A stretch of DNA of 64,000 nucleotides from Argopecten irradians (Eukaryota; Mollusca; Bivalvia; Pectinida; Pectinidae). The stretch is taken from contig NC_091143.1 of the NCBI RefSeq assembly GCF_041381155.1, positions 21,975,695 through 22,039,694 of the forward strand, written 5' to 3'. The notes under the pieces are model-generated. The model was not told the origin of the DNA. It searched no databases and saw nothing but the letters and a program-made list of their open reading frames with translations. Both the position numbers and the translations under genes were made by a program. Positions 12,500 to 22,031 of the stretch are shown one piece after another; positions within the stretch are counted from its first letter, which is position 1; every line of letters starts with the position of its first letter.

Positions 12500-13117
12500 G
12501 ATATATTTGCTTTTTTATTTTATCTGTGTTGATTTATTCGAAGTAGTACACAACTTCGTCTATACAATACTTCACCTCATCATTACATGTATTTTCAATG
12601 TCAAGGTCCCTGACAACCTTCCAATCATTTGTTTTATATACATTATAACTATTCGCGAATCATTTGAATTAAAATTCGAACTGTCTGTGGAATTAAAAGC
12701 GTACTTGGAAATCTGTTCAATAAATTTATCTCGCCGACATATAGTATTTTACAATATATAATTGAAATGAAATACGTATTGGCAGTGGTTGACCTATTTA
12801 ACAGCTAAGACAGCATGTTCTCTGTATAATGTTATTGTATTAACTATACTTGTTTAGACCATATTGCAACTTTGTTGTGTTAAAAACCAATCAAATGATC
12901 ACACTTTTTACTCTACCAGCCTCCATTCAATTCCATTTCATGTTTAGTATGACTTGTATATAGCATGGTCTATATGAAGCTGTAATGCGCTGAAAGTAGG
13001 TGACACGGAAACTTCAGTTTGAAATGAAAGTAATCATGATAGTAGTCCGATATTCTGAACATTTTTAATGCGGAACATTTCACGAAGTACAACTAATATT
13101 TCATTTTGATATCAATG
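12500..13117. other. Intergenic, no gene recognised
   Basis: AT-rich spacer between the first C19orf12-like gene and the MITE. The open frame at 12507-12761 has no recognisable domain. Confidence 0.5.
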
Positions 13118-13693
13118 TTAAAGGGACAATTCACTGAGGCTAATTCTGTTAACTAACCACGGAGCACAATATGGCATAAATGTATTGTTCTGCATTCCTT
13201 ATAAAACATATAACAAGAAATATTGACAAATATCACGATATTGATAAGTATTTTGATTGATATCGTTGAAATTCCAAATCGTTGATCAACACGATTAAGC
13301 AGGTACACCATGTACGCTGTACCCATACCCGAGCCAAAGTCACGCATGATATACAAATGCAATACGTAACCACTGATGAGTGGATGAAATTATTTTTAGA
13401 CAAGAACATACATCTAATAATGAAACACAATACTGTAAGAGCAATTTTGGGTAGTTTTAGACAAACAAAATATTTATTACACTGTCAAGGGCCAGGGTTC
13501 GGCATACAAGACATCGTCCATTATGTGCAATGACGGACAGTAAGCGAGTTTGGACATTTCACATACATTTCACCACAGTGGGTTTTTCTGGCATATCACA
13601 GTAAAACCAACAAATCGAATTTCTATTAGGACTGGTTTGTTTCCGATATATGTGCAAATTTTAATGTCCTTTTGGACTGAATTGTCCCTTTAA
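13118..13693. mobile_element. TTAA-flanked MITE, copy B
   Basis: This 576-bp non-coding element has perfect terminal inverted repeats: left TTAAAGGGACAATTCA (13118), right TGAATTGTCCCTTTAA (ending 13693). The ends include TTAA, the target duplication typical of piggyBac-type transposons, although TA or other boundaries cannot be excluded. No transposase frame is present, so it is non-autonomous. It sits between the two C19orf12-like paralogues. A degraded relative lies at 7263-7779. Confidence 0.88.
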
Positions 13694-14008
13694 CTATTTT
13701 TATATACATATCGTGATGCTGCTGATACACATATATTGACAAAAGACTGCGATATTAAAAAGATACCTAACAACCTCTTTGATATTATAATAGAACACGG
13801 AAGTTTGTGGTAACAGGTCAAAGATCAAAACTCCAAAACTTAAAATAGAATTTGGATTGGCAAAACGATGATTTGTTTTTGAGATTTTTACCGGTATAGG
13901 TTGGCCTGCGTTGGTGATCAGTAAATCAGAAATTGTAGAACACAGCTACATACCGGTATGTCTATACCAAGTTTGGTAATTGAAATTCATGTTATGTTAC
14001 ATATATGC
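13694..14008. other. Intergenic, no gene recognised
   Basis: Sequence between the MITE and the segment shared with copy 1. Two TACCGGTAT-like motifs (13890, 13951) are the only local regularity noticed. Confidence 0.45.
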
Positions 14009-14088
14009 CTAATATATATAAGGCAAAGAAAAATAAAAATTAAAAAAAAAATAAAAAGCCTAATAATATAGGCAGGTTTAGCGGACTA
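14009..14088. repeat. Segment shared by both C19orf12-like genes, copy 2
   Basis: Carries the same exact 30-base block as 12393-12422, with a similar AT-rich lead-in. Here it lies upstream of paralogue 2. It may be a repeat-family member or a relic of the duplication junction. Confidence 0.7.
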
Positions 14089-14199
14089 GTTCGGTATATA
14101 TGTTGAAAGAAAGAGGCTAATTTATTGGGTATGATGAAGCAGTCGCCATCTTCGATGAGATTTTGGTTACTTAGCGACAGTATCCAAGGGGCGGATCAT

Positions 14200-14288
14200 G
14201 CCGATAAATATATGTATATCAGGTAAACCTGAAGACCGGGTGATGATTATAGACCTGTCAATGTGACAAAACATAGGTTGTGGTACAG
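14200..14288 (+). other. Putative 5'UTR exon of the second C19orf12-like gene
   Basis: A consensus donor (GGTACAG|GTAAGTTAG) at 14288/14289 pairs with an acceptor ending at 14868 (CTTTTGTTTGATTTAG), 48 nt before the ATG at 14917. The arrangement copies that of paralogue 1. The upstream limit is unknown. Confidence 0.4.
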
Positions 14289-14549
14289 GTAAGTTAGCTA
14301 TAATAATATATCATCTTAGCTTTGTAGCTTATGTATTTTTACGTAATTATATCAGTATTATATCGTTATTTATATTCTAATGTTTAACAATAAAGCTCAG
14401 AAAAAATCAGTAAATATATGATATATTATCAACGTATGAACATTTATTTTGCTGTGCATTTTCCTTCCTGGTTTACTCCCTACCGATAACCTATATCTAA
14501 ATTACTAAATTCATTGTCTATTTATTGTATGACCACTATCAATACTACA

Positions 14550-14800
14550 GACTGAAATATCCACCCATGGAATATAACATAGCAGAACTGAAGGCAGTTC
14601 AGTAGAACACAAATGACCAATCCATGCCTGCAGGGACTTCTTTTGAAGATTTGCAGAGAGTGACGCCCAACTTCAAAGCCATACAGTCGACCGCCATTCT
14701 AATCTTTTAATGTACATCAAAGGACAAAACTACCAGCTCACCCTTTGTTGTACATAGAACCTTCAGTTTTGCTATGATATATTCAAGGGGCGGATATAAC
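14550..14800. mobile_element. Palindromic MITE family P, copy 1
   Basis: Inverted arms: ATATCCACCCATGGAATATA then ACATAGCAGAACTGAAGG (from 14558) face CCTTCAGTTTTGCTATGATA then TATTCAAGGGGCGGATAT (14759-14796). The interior (CTTCAAAGCCATACAGTC, TTAATGTACATCAAAGG) is shared with copies at ~15257 and ~16496. It lies in the putative 5'UTR intron of paralogue 2. Confidence 0.7.
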
Positions 14801-14916
14801 GACAGTGATAGTAACCCCTGGAGTATCAAGGATGCAGCCTGACCTGACTGATCTTTTGTTTGATTTAGACACGGACATCCAATACATTGAGAGGTATTTA
14901 ACACTGAAAGCGGAAA

Positions 14917-15878
14917 ATGGCTGAATATTTTGGAGGCCTTGTAGCCATTTTGGAGAATAGCCAACAGCTGAAAAGAAGTGCCGAAGGTATTGTTGTAAAT
15001 TCATTTTCCCTATGTCCTGTATATGCAATTAAAGTATAACCCGTACCATTCATAGTGTATGATTAAAACCGTTTTTGTTAAATTATTTTATTTCAAAATC
15101 ATCAGGTGTATTCAAGCAGATGGCATGGGGCGCAGGAGGTACATTGATAGGAGCGATCTTACTGGGACCACTTGGTGCACTTATAGGGAGTGTGAGTGGT
15201 ACGTAGTCTTATACTGTGCACACCCTTGATATTTCAGGGTTAATATCACTGTTCTTATATCCACCCCTATATATTATGTCATTGTGAAATTGTATGCATT
15301 TCAAGAGAGAAAACAACCAGCCAAGCACAGGCTTTGTATGGCTGTACACAGCATTCCTTTGAAGATTACAGCTTCAAAGCCATACAGTGTATGTAGCGTT
15401 ACTCGATATATTAAAGAACTCAACTTTCTGTATCATTTGTTGTCGCACCCACAGCCTTCAGTTTTGCCGTGGCATAGTTCAGGAGTGGATATCATGACAG
15501 TGATAGTAACTTCTGGAATATCGTTGATAAACTTTTTAGGACTTGTAAAGGAATGCCACTGTTCTTATCATCATGGTTAGCGGATGTAATTTCATAATTG
15601 AAATAAATATCTACTGTACACAAAACAAGTAAAATGAAGTATATAGGGAGGTTCTTTACCCCTTTGTTACAGGGTCCCTGATTGGTTACTGGAAGTCGGA
15701 TGACTACCAGGCATTGATTGGAGTGCTGAAGAAACTCGATAGCAGTAAACAAGAAAAGATTGCCAAATCAGTTAAAAAACTAGTGGGCAGTCCCGATGTT
15801 GAGAAACTACGTCGTTTCATCACTGAAGATGCACAAAGGAAGGATTTGTTAAAACTCCTTGTCAATGAACTGAGGTGA
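14917..15878 (+). CDS. C19orf12-like membrane-associated protein, copy 2 (3 coding exons)
   Basis: The exons are 14917-14986, 15106-15198 and 15673-15878 (369 nt, 122 aa). Intron positions and phases (1,1) are the same as in copy 1, and exon 2 is the same length (93 nt). It encodes FKQMAWGAGGTLIGAILLGP, a Gly-rich hydrophobic hairpin, then SLIGYWKSDDYQALIGVLKK and a charged helical tail. It differs from copy 1 in a shorter, diverged N-terminus and a tail ending LLKLLVNELR. The start ATG (GGAAAATGG) is the first in frame. Shared structure and head-to-tail orientation show a tandem duplication. The divergence suggests an old one with both copies retained under constraint. Function as for copy 1: probable mitochondrial/ER membrane-associated protein of unknown activity. 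Confidence 0.85.
15257..15540. mobile_element. Palindromic MITE family P, copy 2
   Basis: Located in intron 2 of the second C19orf12-like gene. It shares CTTCAAAGCCATACAGT and CCTTCAGTTTTGC with copy 1, plus ATATCCACCCCTATATATTA facing AGGAGTGGATATCATGAC. The outer limits are approximate. Confidence 0.55.
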
Positions 15879-16161
15879 TGTTCTAAGTGTCCATACGCCA
15901 TCCATTGCTGCTGAGTGACTGACTTCTTTATGGGTGATACAATGTATTTTATATGATGTAAGGTGTGCATGGATATGTCAACCATGATGTCAATTTGCTG
16001 GTGATCTAAAAACTACCTAGCGTACATGTTGACTCACAGAGTCTTCGATCAACATGTGTAATGTTACTAAATCAGAGAACCAAACTATTATGTTCAACGT
16101 TATACACTAAAACTACGTGATAGCACATTGATAAATGTACAATGTACATGTAACAGTCTGA

Positions 16162-16167
16162 AATAAA
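16162..16167 (+). promoter_or_regulatory. Polyadenylation signal AATAAA, C19orf12-like copy 2
   Basis: Canonical AATAAA (in CTGAAATAAATTC) about 285 nt downstream of the stop at 15878. Confidence 0.5.
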
Positions 16168-16495
16168 TTCTACTAACAATATTGGATTCATAAATTTGTG
16201 TAGAATCAATGTTAAATGTTTGCGGAGAAAATATCACGAAATCGCAATTGTGTACTGTGCATTTGGGCGGAATTGGAGTAAACAATGATCAAAACGTAAA
16301 ATCATGGGTACGGAAAAAGATTTCTCTCTACATGATCTACTTTGTCCTTTATTTAAGCATTTACTGGTATTTTGTCCATATCTAACAATGCTCGTAGAAG
16401 TACATGTACAATGACTTTCATGGGCAGGTTATTTCTTTGAAGCTCTCCGTTAGTTCCCTTGTCCTTTGTATTATAGTATTTAGAGCACACCGATC

Positions 16496-16790
16496 CCCAT
16501 CCTCGATACTCTGGGGGTCCCATCACTTACATGTATAATCTCTACATTCCTGGGCTATCTCATAGTAAAACTGAAGGCATCCCAGAGGAAAAATTCTGAA
16601 GACAACAGAGAGAGTGACATCCGAATTTAAAGCCACATAGTCACCACAGTGTACTGTTATACGGCTCTTTTGATGTACATCAAAGGGCTTAAGTACCTGT
16701 CTTCAGTTTTACTATGAGATAGTCCGGGGGTGTAGAGATCGCAGGTAATGGGAACCACTGGATTATCGAGAATGACCGATCCCCCAAAAA
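16496..16790. mobile_element. Palindromic MITE family P, copy 3 (best preserved)
   Basis: Long inverted arms of ~70 bp: CCTCGATACTCTGGGGGTCC through CTATCTCATAGTAAAACTGA (16500-16573) face CTTCAGTTTTACTATGAGATA through GGATTATCGAGAATGAC (16702-16776). The interior again has AAAGCCACATAGTC and TTGATGTACATCAAAGG. There is no coding capacity. It is just downstream of the second C19orf12-like gene. Confidence 0.8.
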
Positions 16791-19080
16791 TGATTTTATA
16801 AGTTCCTGTGGTAGAGATATACTTTATAGTAATCTAATATCGTACATATGTAACACACACAAGGATTTTATCAGAGGATATTTTTGTTGCATGATTGTTT
16901 AATCGATGATAATTGATATTGAACAGATATTATCAGTGATATTCACATAACTCACGTATCATTTAATGATATACTGCGTAATATTAATTTACAGCTGACT
17001 GATTTATCTTATCGAATCCAAGTACATGTATGTAACATTGTTTTTTACTCAACATTTTTTTCAGGATAACACGAAATGCTTCACAAATTATGTAAATATC
17101 TCACAACCAAATTTTCATACATATTACATGGTTTAGGATTAAGTAGACCGTGTATTCTACTAAGAGTACAAATGTGACAAATGGCGAAAAATTAGCACCG
17201 CACAAGATGGATACATATTTTACTCGTGGTTGTAGGCTAAATAGAAAATGTTATGTTGTGTTTTTTTATTCTTTCTTTCCTTTTTAGGTTGAATATAAAA
17301 TATCTGAATATGTTTATTTTCTTACGTTACATGCTTGATACTGACATTTGATCTATTTTGCGCCAAATTTGCGATTTTGATCAGATTCATTGTCCTGTCT
17401 TATGTTTTTAAAAGTTGTTTTTGAAATCCGGTGTAATGAGTAAGTCTATGGCGTAAACATGATCCCATGGTATCTACAACATCAATGTTGTTTGTTTGTT
17501 TGTACAGTCATGGTCATGTAAGGACGGTCTTCCATGCATGCGATGTGTAGCGTGTATGAAGTATATGCAGTGCGTGTTTTGGGAGACTGCGGTATATTCG
17601 TGTTATGTCTTCTTGTATAGTGGAACTCTTGCTCTTTTCATGTTGTAACATCATTGCGCAGATTTCTAGTGCACTTTTACAGTGTGCTGTTCTAAATTAC
17701 TTCCGAAACTCCATCCATTTGAAAGTGTGGTGTACGAGCCACACTTGGGTCATGGTAGTAGTGCTAATAAGAATTATTTAGGGACCTAATTGACCTAATA
17801 TAGATACGCGTAACTGCCGGATTTTATCACATGAAGAAGTATGAAAGCAATAAGTTGTAAACCATACAGAAATAAACATTAAATAGAGGTCCAGTACGGT
17901 AACAATTCAGACACTTTCAATGCAAAATCAAATAAGTTGATGTGGTTGCAGGGGCTACACAGAGAGCCTCCCCAATGTCGTAGATATCGATGAAATAAGT
18001 AAAAGATCAGTAACGAGGTTTATGGCATTCTTTATTACAAAATAAGTTTAAAGTTAGTTACATACATGTTAAATACATTACAGTTTATAGCAGAAGTATC
18101 CATAATATTTGATTCATAAGTTTTATTGACAAGGAAACATATTTTAGACTGTCTCGGGTTATATTGCAGCATAGTTATGCATTGTAAAATGTTTTTGTTA
18201 TGACTTAAAATTGAAAGGAAATCAACATTTTTTTAAACAGCAACATCACAACGCATTGTTATATTGTATCAAATGTTGAATTAACCCGAACGTCATAGAA
18301 AACAAAGAGATGTTCAGAAGTTCCGGAATGTTTTAAGTTCATAAAGGTGATTTATAAGATATTTGTTTTTATTTCAACCACAGACAAACTCAATCAACAT
18401 AGCATTTTAAAGATAGGTTTTCAATGTTATTAAAATAATTACAGGTATATAATAGCGTGTGTAATGAGGGCTTTTACGTCCCGACTACACGTAGAAGTAT
18501 TTTATCCATAAAGTGCATACTGTATCCTACATGTATATTTAACGGGGTAGCTGTGGTTAAGTGATGGGCATTTCATGATGTAAACAAACAAATATTTGTG
18601 TCCAGTGTGTATTCATCAAACATATACAGCAACATTGATATGGCTTTTGTTTTGTTTGACAATATACGTCAACAATAAATGACAGGTATACATATGCTTA
18701 TCTATGGCACGGAACAAACACTACAGCTCCTGGCTTCACTCTGCAAAAGCGAACTCCACAATAAACTTACATCGCACCAGACAAAATGGATAAAATACTT
18801 TGGACTCTGAACACCTGAATATCATCAACAATAGCACAATACGTTCTGTACACCTTGTAGCTGCCAAACGGACTGATTACATTCTCGTGGACGAGGCTGA
18901 CTTCTCGTGCACGCATGCGCTATGGTTCGTGTTTAACGTGTAGGATTTCTTTAGGCCCCGTAATCTCGTCAACTCCATCTGCCTATACATGGAATTTCGT
19001 CCCCATGTATTATTGGAGAATCTGTCATCTGAAACAGAGATAACATCATTAGAGTTGGCTACAACACGCCGGAAATATTG
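16791..19080. other. Gene-free stretch with a repeat-family E copy
   Basis: Apart from the family-E copy at 17508-17695, I see no gene, long open frame or splice pattern here. Confidence 0.5.
17508..17695. repeat. Dispersed repeat family E copy
   Basis: Contains GTGCGTGTTTTGGGAGACTG followed by CGGTATATTCGTGTTATG and TATAGTGGAACTCTTGC. Matching segments occur at 35815-35880 (TTTTGGGAGAAGGCTGCAGT, ATATTCGTTTTGTGTCTT) and 39385-39430 (CTTTGGGAGACTGCAGTATG). Confidence 0.7.
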
Positions 19081-19082
19081 TA

Positions 19083-19242
19083 CGTACTGTCAAACCTGTT
19101 ATAAAGGGTATCTGTCTATAATGGACACGCATCAACCCCAATTTGTTGCTATATCCTATATAATAAATGCCCTTTATATGAAGTACACCTGTCTATAAAG
19201 GACATTTTAGTGTACTTTATAAAGGTGTTTGACTGTAATTGA
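19083..19242. mobile_element. Short MITE, pogo/Tigger-like ends
   Basis: The left end ACTGTCAAACCTGTTATAAA faces the right end TTTATAAAGGTGTTTGACTG, flanked by TA. The interior repeats CTGTCTATAATGGACAC / CTGTCTATAAAGGACATT. CAGTCAAAC-type ends with TA duplications are known from pogo/Tigger-derived MITEs. The assignment is tentative. Confidence 0.55.
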
Positions 19243-19275
19243 ATGTCAACTTTTCGCCATCTAAACACATCATCG

Positions 19276-19396
19276 GCTCATAAAACAATCTTAGACTTAA
19301 GTTTAGACTTAGCCAATCAGAAATGACGTGACTTTTTGTAACGTCATCTATGATTGGCTAAGTCTAAACTTAAGGCAGTTTTGGATTGTTTCATGA
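19276..19396. mobile_element. Fold-back element (hairpin MITE)
   Basis: The arms CTTAAGTTTAGACTTAGCCA-ATCA...ATGACGT and ACGTCAT...TGATTGGCTAAGTCTAAAC-TTAAG are near-perfect inverted repeats around a short centre. The outer bases AAAACAATCTTAG and TTTTGGATTGTTT also pair partly. Non-coding. Confidence 0.75.
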
Positions 19397-19399
19397 TCC

Positions 19400-21764
19400 T
19401 GAGGTCAGCAGTTCTACATGTACAAATGTACCACAACTCTCATTGATCATTGAGGTGGTCTAAAAACAACTCGATGATGTAAATTAAGCGAATGTATTTA
19501 CGTTTTACGCAAATGTCAACACACTAGTTCTACAAAAATATTGGAGAATCAGTTATTAAAGTTGAACTTTGACGTAATATCTGGAGCTACGTTTTACAAA
19601 TCATTTAAATACTGTTTAGATTTTTTATAAAAATTTTCGTTCACTTTGAATGAAAACATTGCTTAACTATTTGAAATGATAAAGAAGTAATAATAAAATA
19701 AAAAAAAAAATAAAAAATAAACATAAATATCTCCTTTAGGGTAATTCATGGAACGATTAATTTTTCGTTTTGATGATTTCAGTAATATCATATGCATCCT
19801 ATATATACGAGCGGTTATTATTGCTGTCGTTATAGCCACCCAGGAACAGTCATCGTAAAACTGAAAGAAGTTAAGTGGTTTTTTTCTAATGAATAAATGA
19901 AAAAAGTGTAAGTTTTCTCCAATATCATACAAATTTCGGCATACCATTGATTTATTTGTTTTAAAGATACAAGACTTTAATGGAAATAATATATGAGGTA
20001 GTTTTCATTTTCAAGAAATAATCAAACAAATGTTGGGTTGTACAATCACACATGCAGTGAACTAAAGGATAATGAAAACAAGCAAATACACATTGAAGAA
20101 GAAGAAGATGAAAGATGAAGCGAAACACAGGTATAATTGGTTTCTACAGAAATAACAATTAGGTCATGCATCAGGTCTAACCCTATTGTTATGGCCGGTG
20201 AATGGTCATACCTCGGTCTCAAAAGTCCTTTAACATACGGTACAAATGTAAGTCGGCCAATATCCGGTGTGTTATAATACATTTTCCACATGTTTTAAAA
20301 GCAAAACAATAAAGAAGTATTTCAAATCATAATGATTACTTTTCTACACCTTTATATATGTATGACACACTGGAAATTCCCTTCACAGTTGTGATTATCG
20401 TGATATTCGTTAAGGTAAAAAAACCTCATACGGAATCTTTTAAACGTCCGAGTTTAGTATAATGGAGCGGATTTGATGTCAATTGTTCGGCGCAGACATG
20501 TGATTTCATTTTCAAATCAAGACCCTAATTTGTCTACAAGATTTCCAAATATGTCTTCTAAATATCCCCCTGGTATACGCTAATACTTGCTTTTAGGATC
20601 AATGCCTTTTGACCTTGGCACAGAGCTAAGAGAGTAATACCACGGATGAACAATACATTTGTTCCTATTGTTGCTAGACAAGTAATGCGTCTTTGGTAAT
20701 GATGGCAGCGATATTATTCAGAGGAGACTTGAAGGACTGAGATAACAAGGTAGGCGGATAGACAAGGTCGGGTATTTATGATTTGGCCATTTCCAGGGAA
20801 ACTCTGCATAGTAGAAAATTAACAAACGATATTTATATTTCTACAATATTACTATTTACAAATGTATCGTCTTCCCATATATAGTTTAGGCTTGTTATCC
20901 ACAGTACAGTGGTATTTATGTTGTGTAAAATATGTTTCGTAATAACCAATAGTTTTAGCCCCGATTATTGAAAATGTTACGAGACAGAAGCTGTATCAAT
21001 CGATACATATCTCCAAAATTAAAATAAATATAATTTTTAGATAAAGTTGATATCAATCAAATAGTTTCAGTAATAGACCAAAATTATCGGTTTAATAAAC
21101 GGATCATTGTCATTGCAGTACGTAACCATAACTCCATCTGTATTAAAAGTACCATTCAAACACTACGTGGGCAGAGGGGTGATATAGGAATGTGTACGGG
21201 ATGACAATATGACTAACAACAATTGCAAAACAAATAAGTAACATTACGGTAAAGTACGTGTCCGGAAATTAGACAGATAGCTCAAAACCTGATCCGACAT
21301 AAATATTGAATAACGTATGAGGGATGAAAGGACGTCGAATCTCGTCGAATATAAATGTATGACAGAGAATAGTCAGTCGAATCGTTAGGTCGACAGAGAA
21401 TGACAGCACAATAAAAGGGCATACACTCTGTTTATGGCTTGGCAGAAAGACAAAGAAATATGTATTTCATTGCAAGATACTGTCGAGTCAAAGACGAAAA
21501 AGATCTACCAGTCCAGTAAAAGTAGTGAGAGTACATATGTCTACTAACAGAGTGTAAAGGGACTACAGACTTCGTCCGCGCCGAATTAGTGTATCTAAAA
21601 GGTAGCTCAAGACGTGATTAGGAATATCGTCTAAGTCTGAGATATGTAAGAGCGTCTACTACCATGGGCCACGGCATGACAAAGAGATTGAAACCTGGGT
21701 CCGAGGCGGGATAGGAAGGCTAACAACACAAGAATTACCTCTGATAGAAATATTTCCATGCAAG
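19400..21764. other. Gene-free stretch, 3' flank of the receptor gene
   Basis: Lies beyond the last recognised exon of the minus-strand receptor gene and may hold its 3'UTR. No domain-bearing frame is seen. The polyadenylation site for the minus-strand gene could not be fixed with confidence. Confidence 0.4.
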
Positions 21765-22031
21765 TCACCTGTAGAAGCATTCCATTTTATCACACTCCCT
21801 TGGAACGTAAGTCCATCTTTGCATAGTAAAGCAGTTATTTGTTCGTGAGCATTTACCTATAAATGAATGTTTCGTCTCAGACGACCGAAAAGAGCCTGTT
21901 GTGAAAGATTTCCGAAATCTTGACGCCCTTTTCCGGAAGTTTCTCATGAAAGGTGCTGTAGATATTGTGTACAAGACTGGGTTGATAGCAGAGTTTAACG
22001 GCAGGACAAATACAGCGATCCATGCGTATAC
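21765..22031 (-). CDS. Receptor exon: TM7 and cytoplasmic tail
   Basis: The acceptor CTGTTTTAG precedes [21 protein letters not shown], a canonical TM7 with NPxxY (NPVLY), then [20 protein letters not shown] and a Ser/Thr-rich tail. Read through, it stops at 21765. A donor-like ATAG|GTAAATG at 21857/21856 could instead end coding here; the following frame would then come from another exon. The exact C-terminus is therefore uncertain. Confidence 0.85.
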   Translation of the reverse strand, partial: VYAWIAVFVLPLNSAINPVLYTISTAPFMRNFRKRASRFRKSFTTGSFRSSETKHSFIGKCSRTNNCFTMQRWTYVPRECDKMECFYR

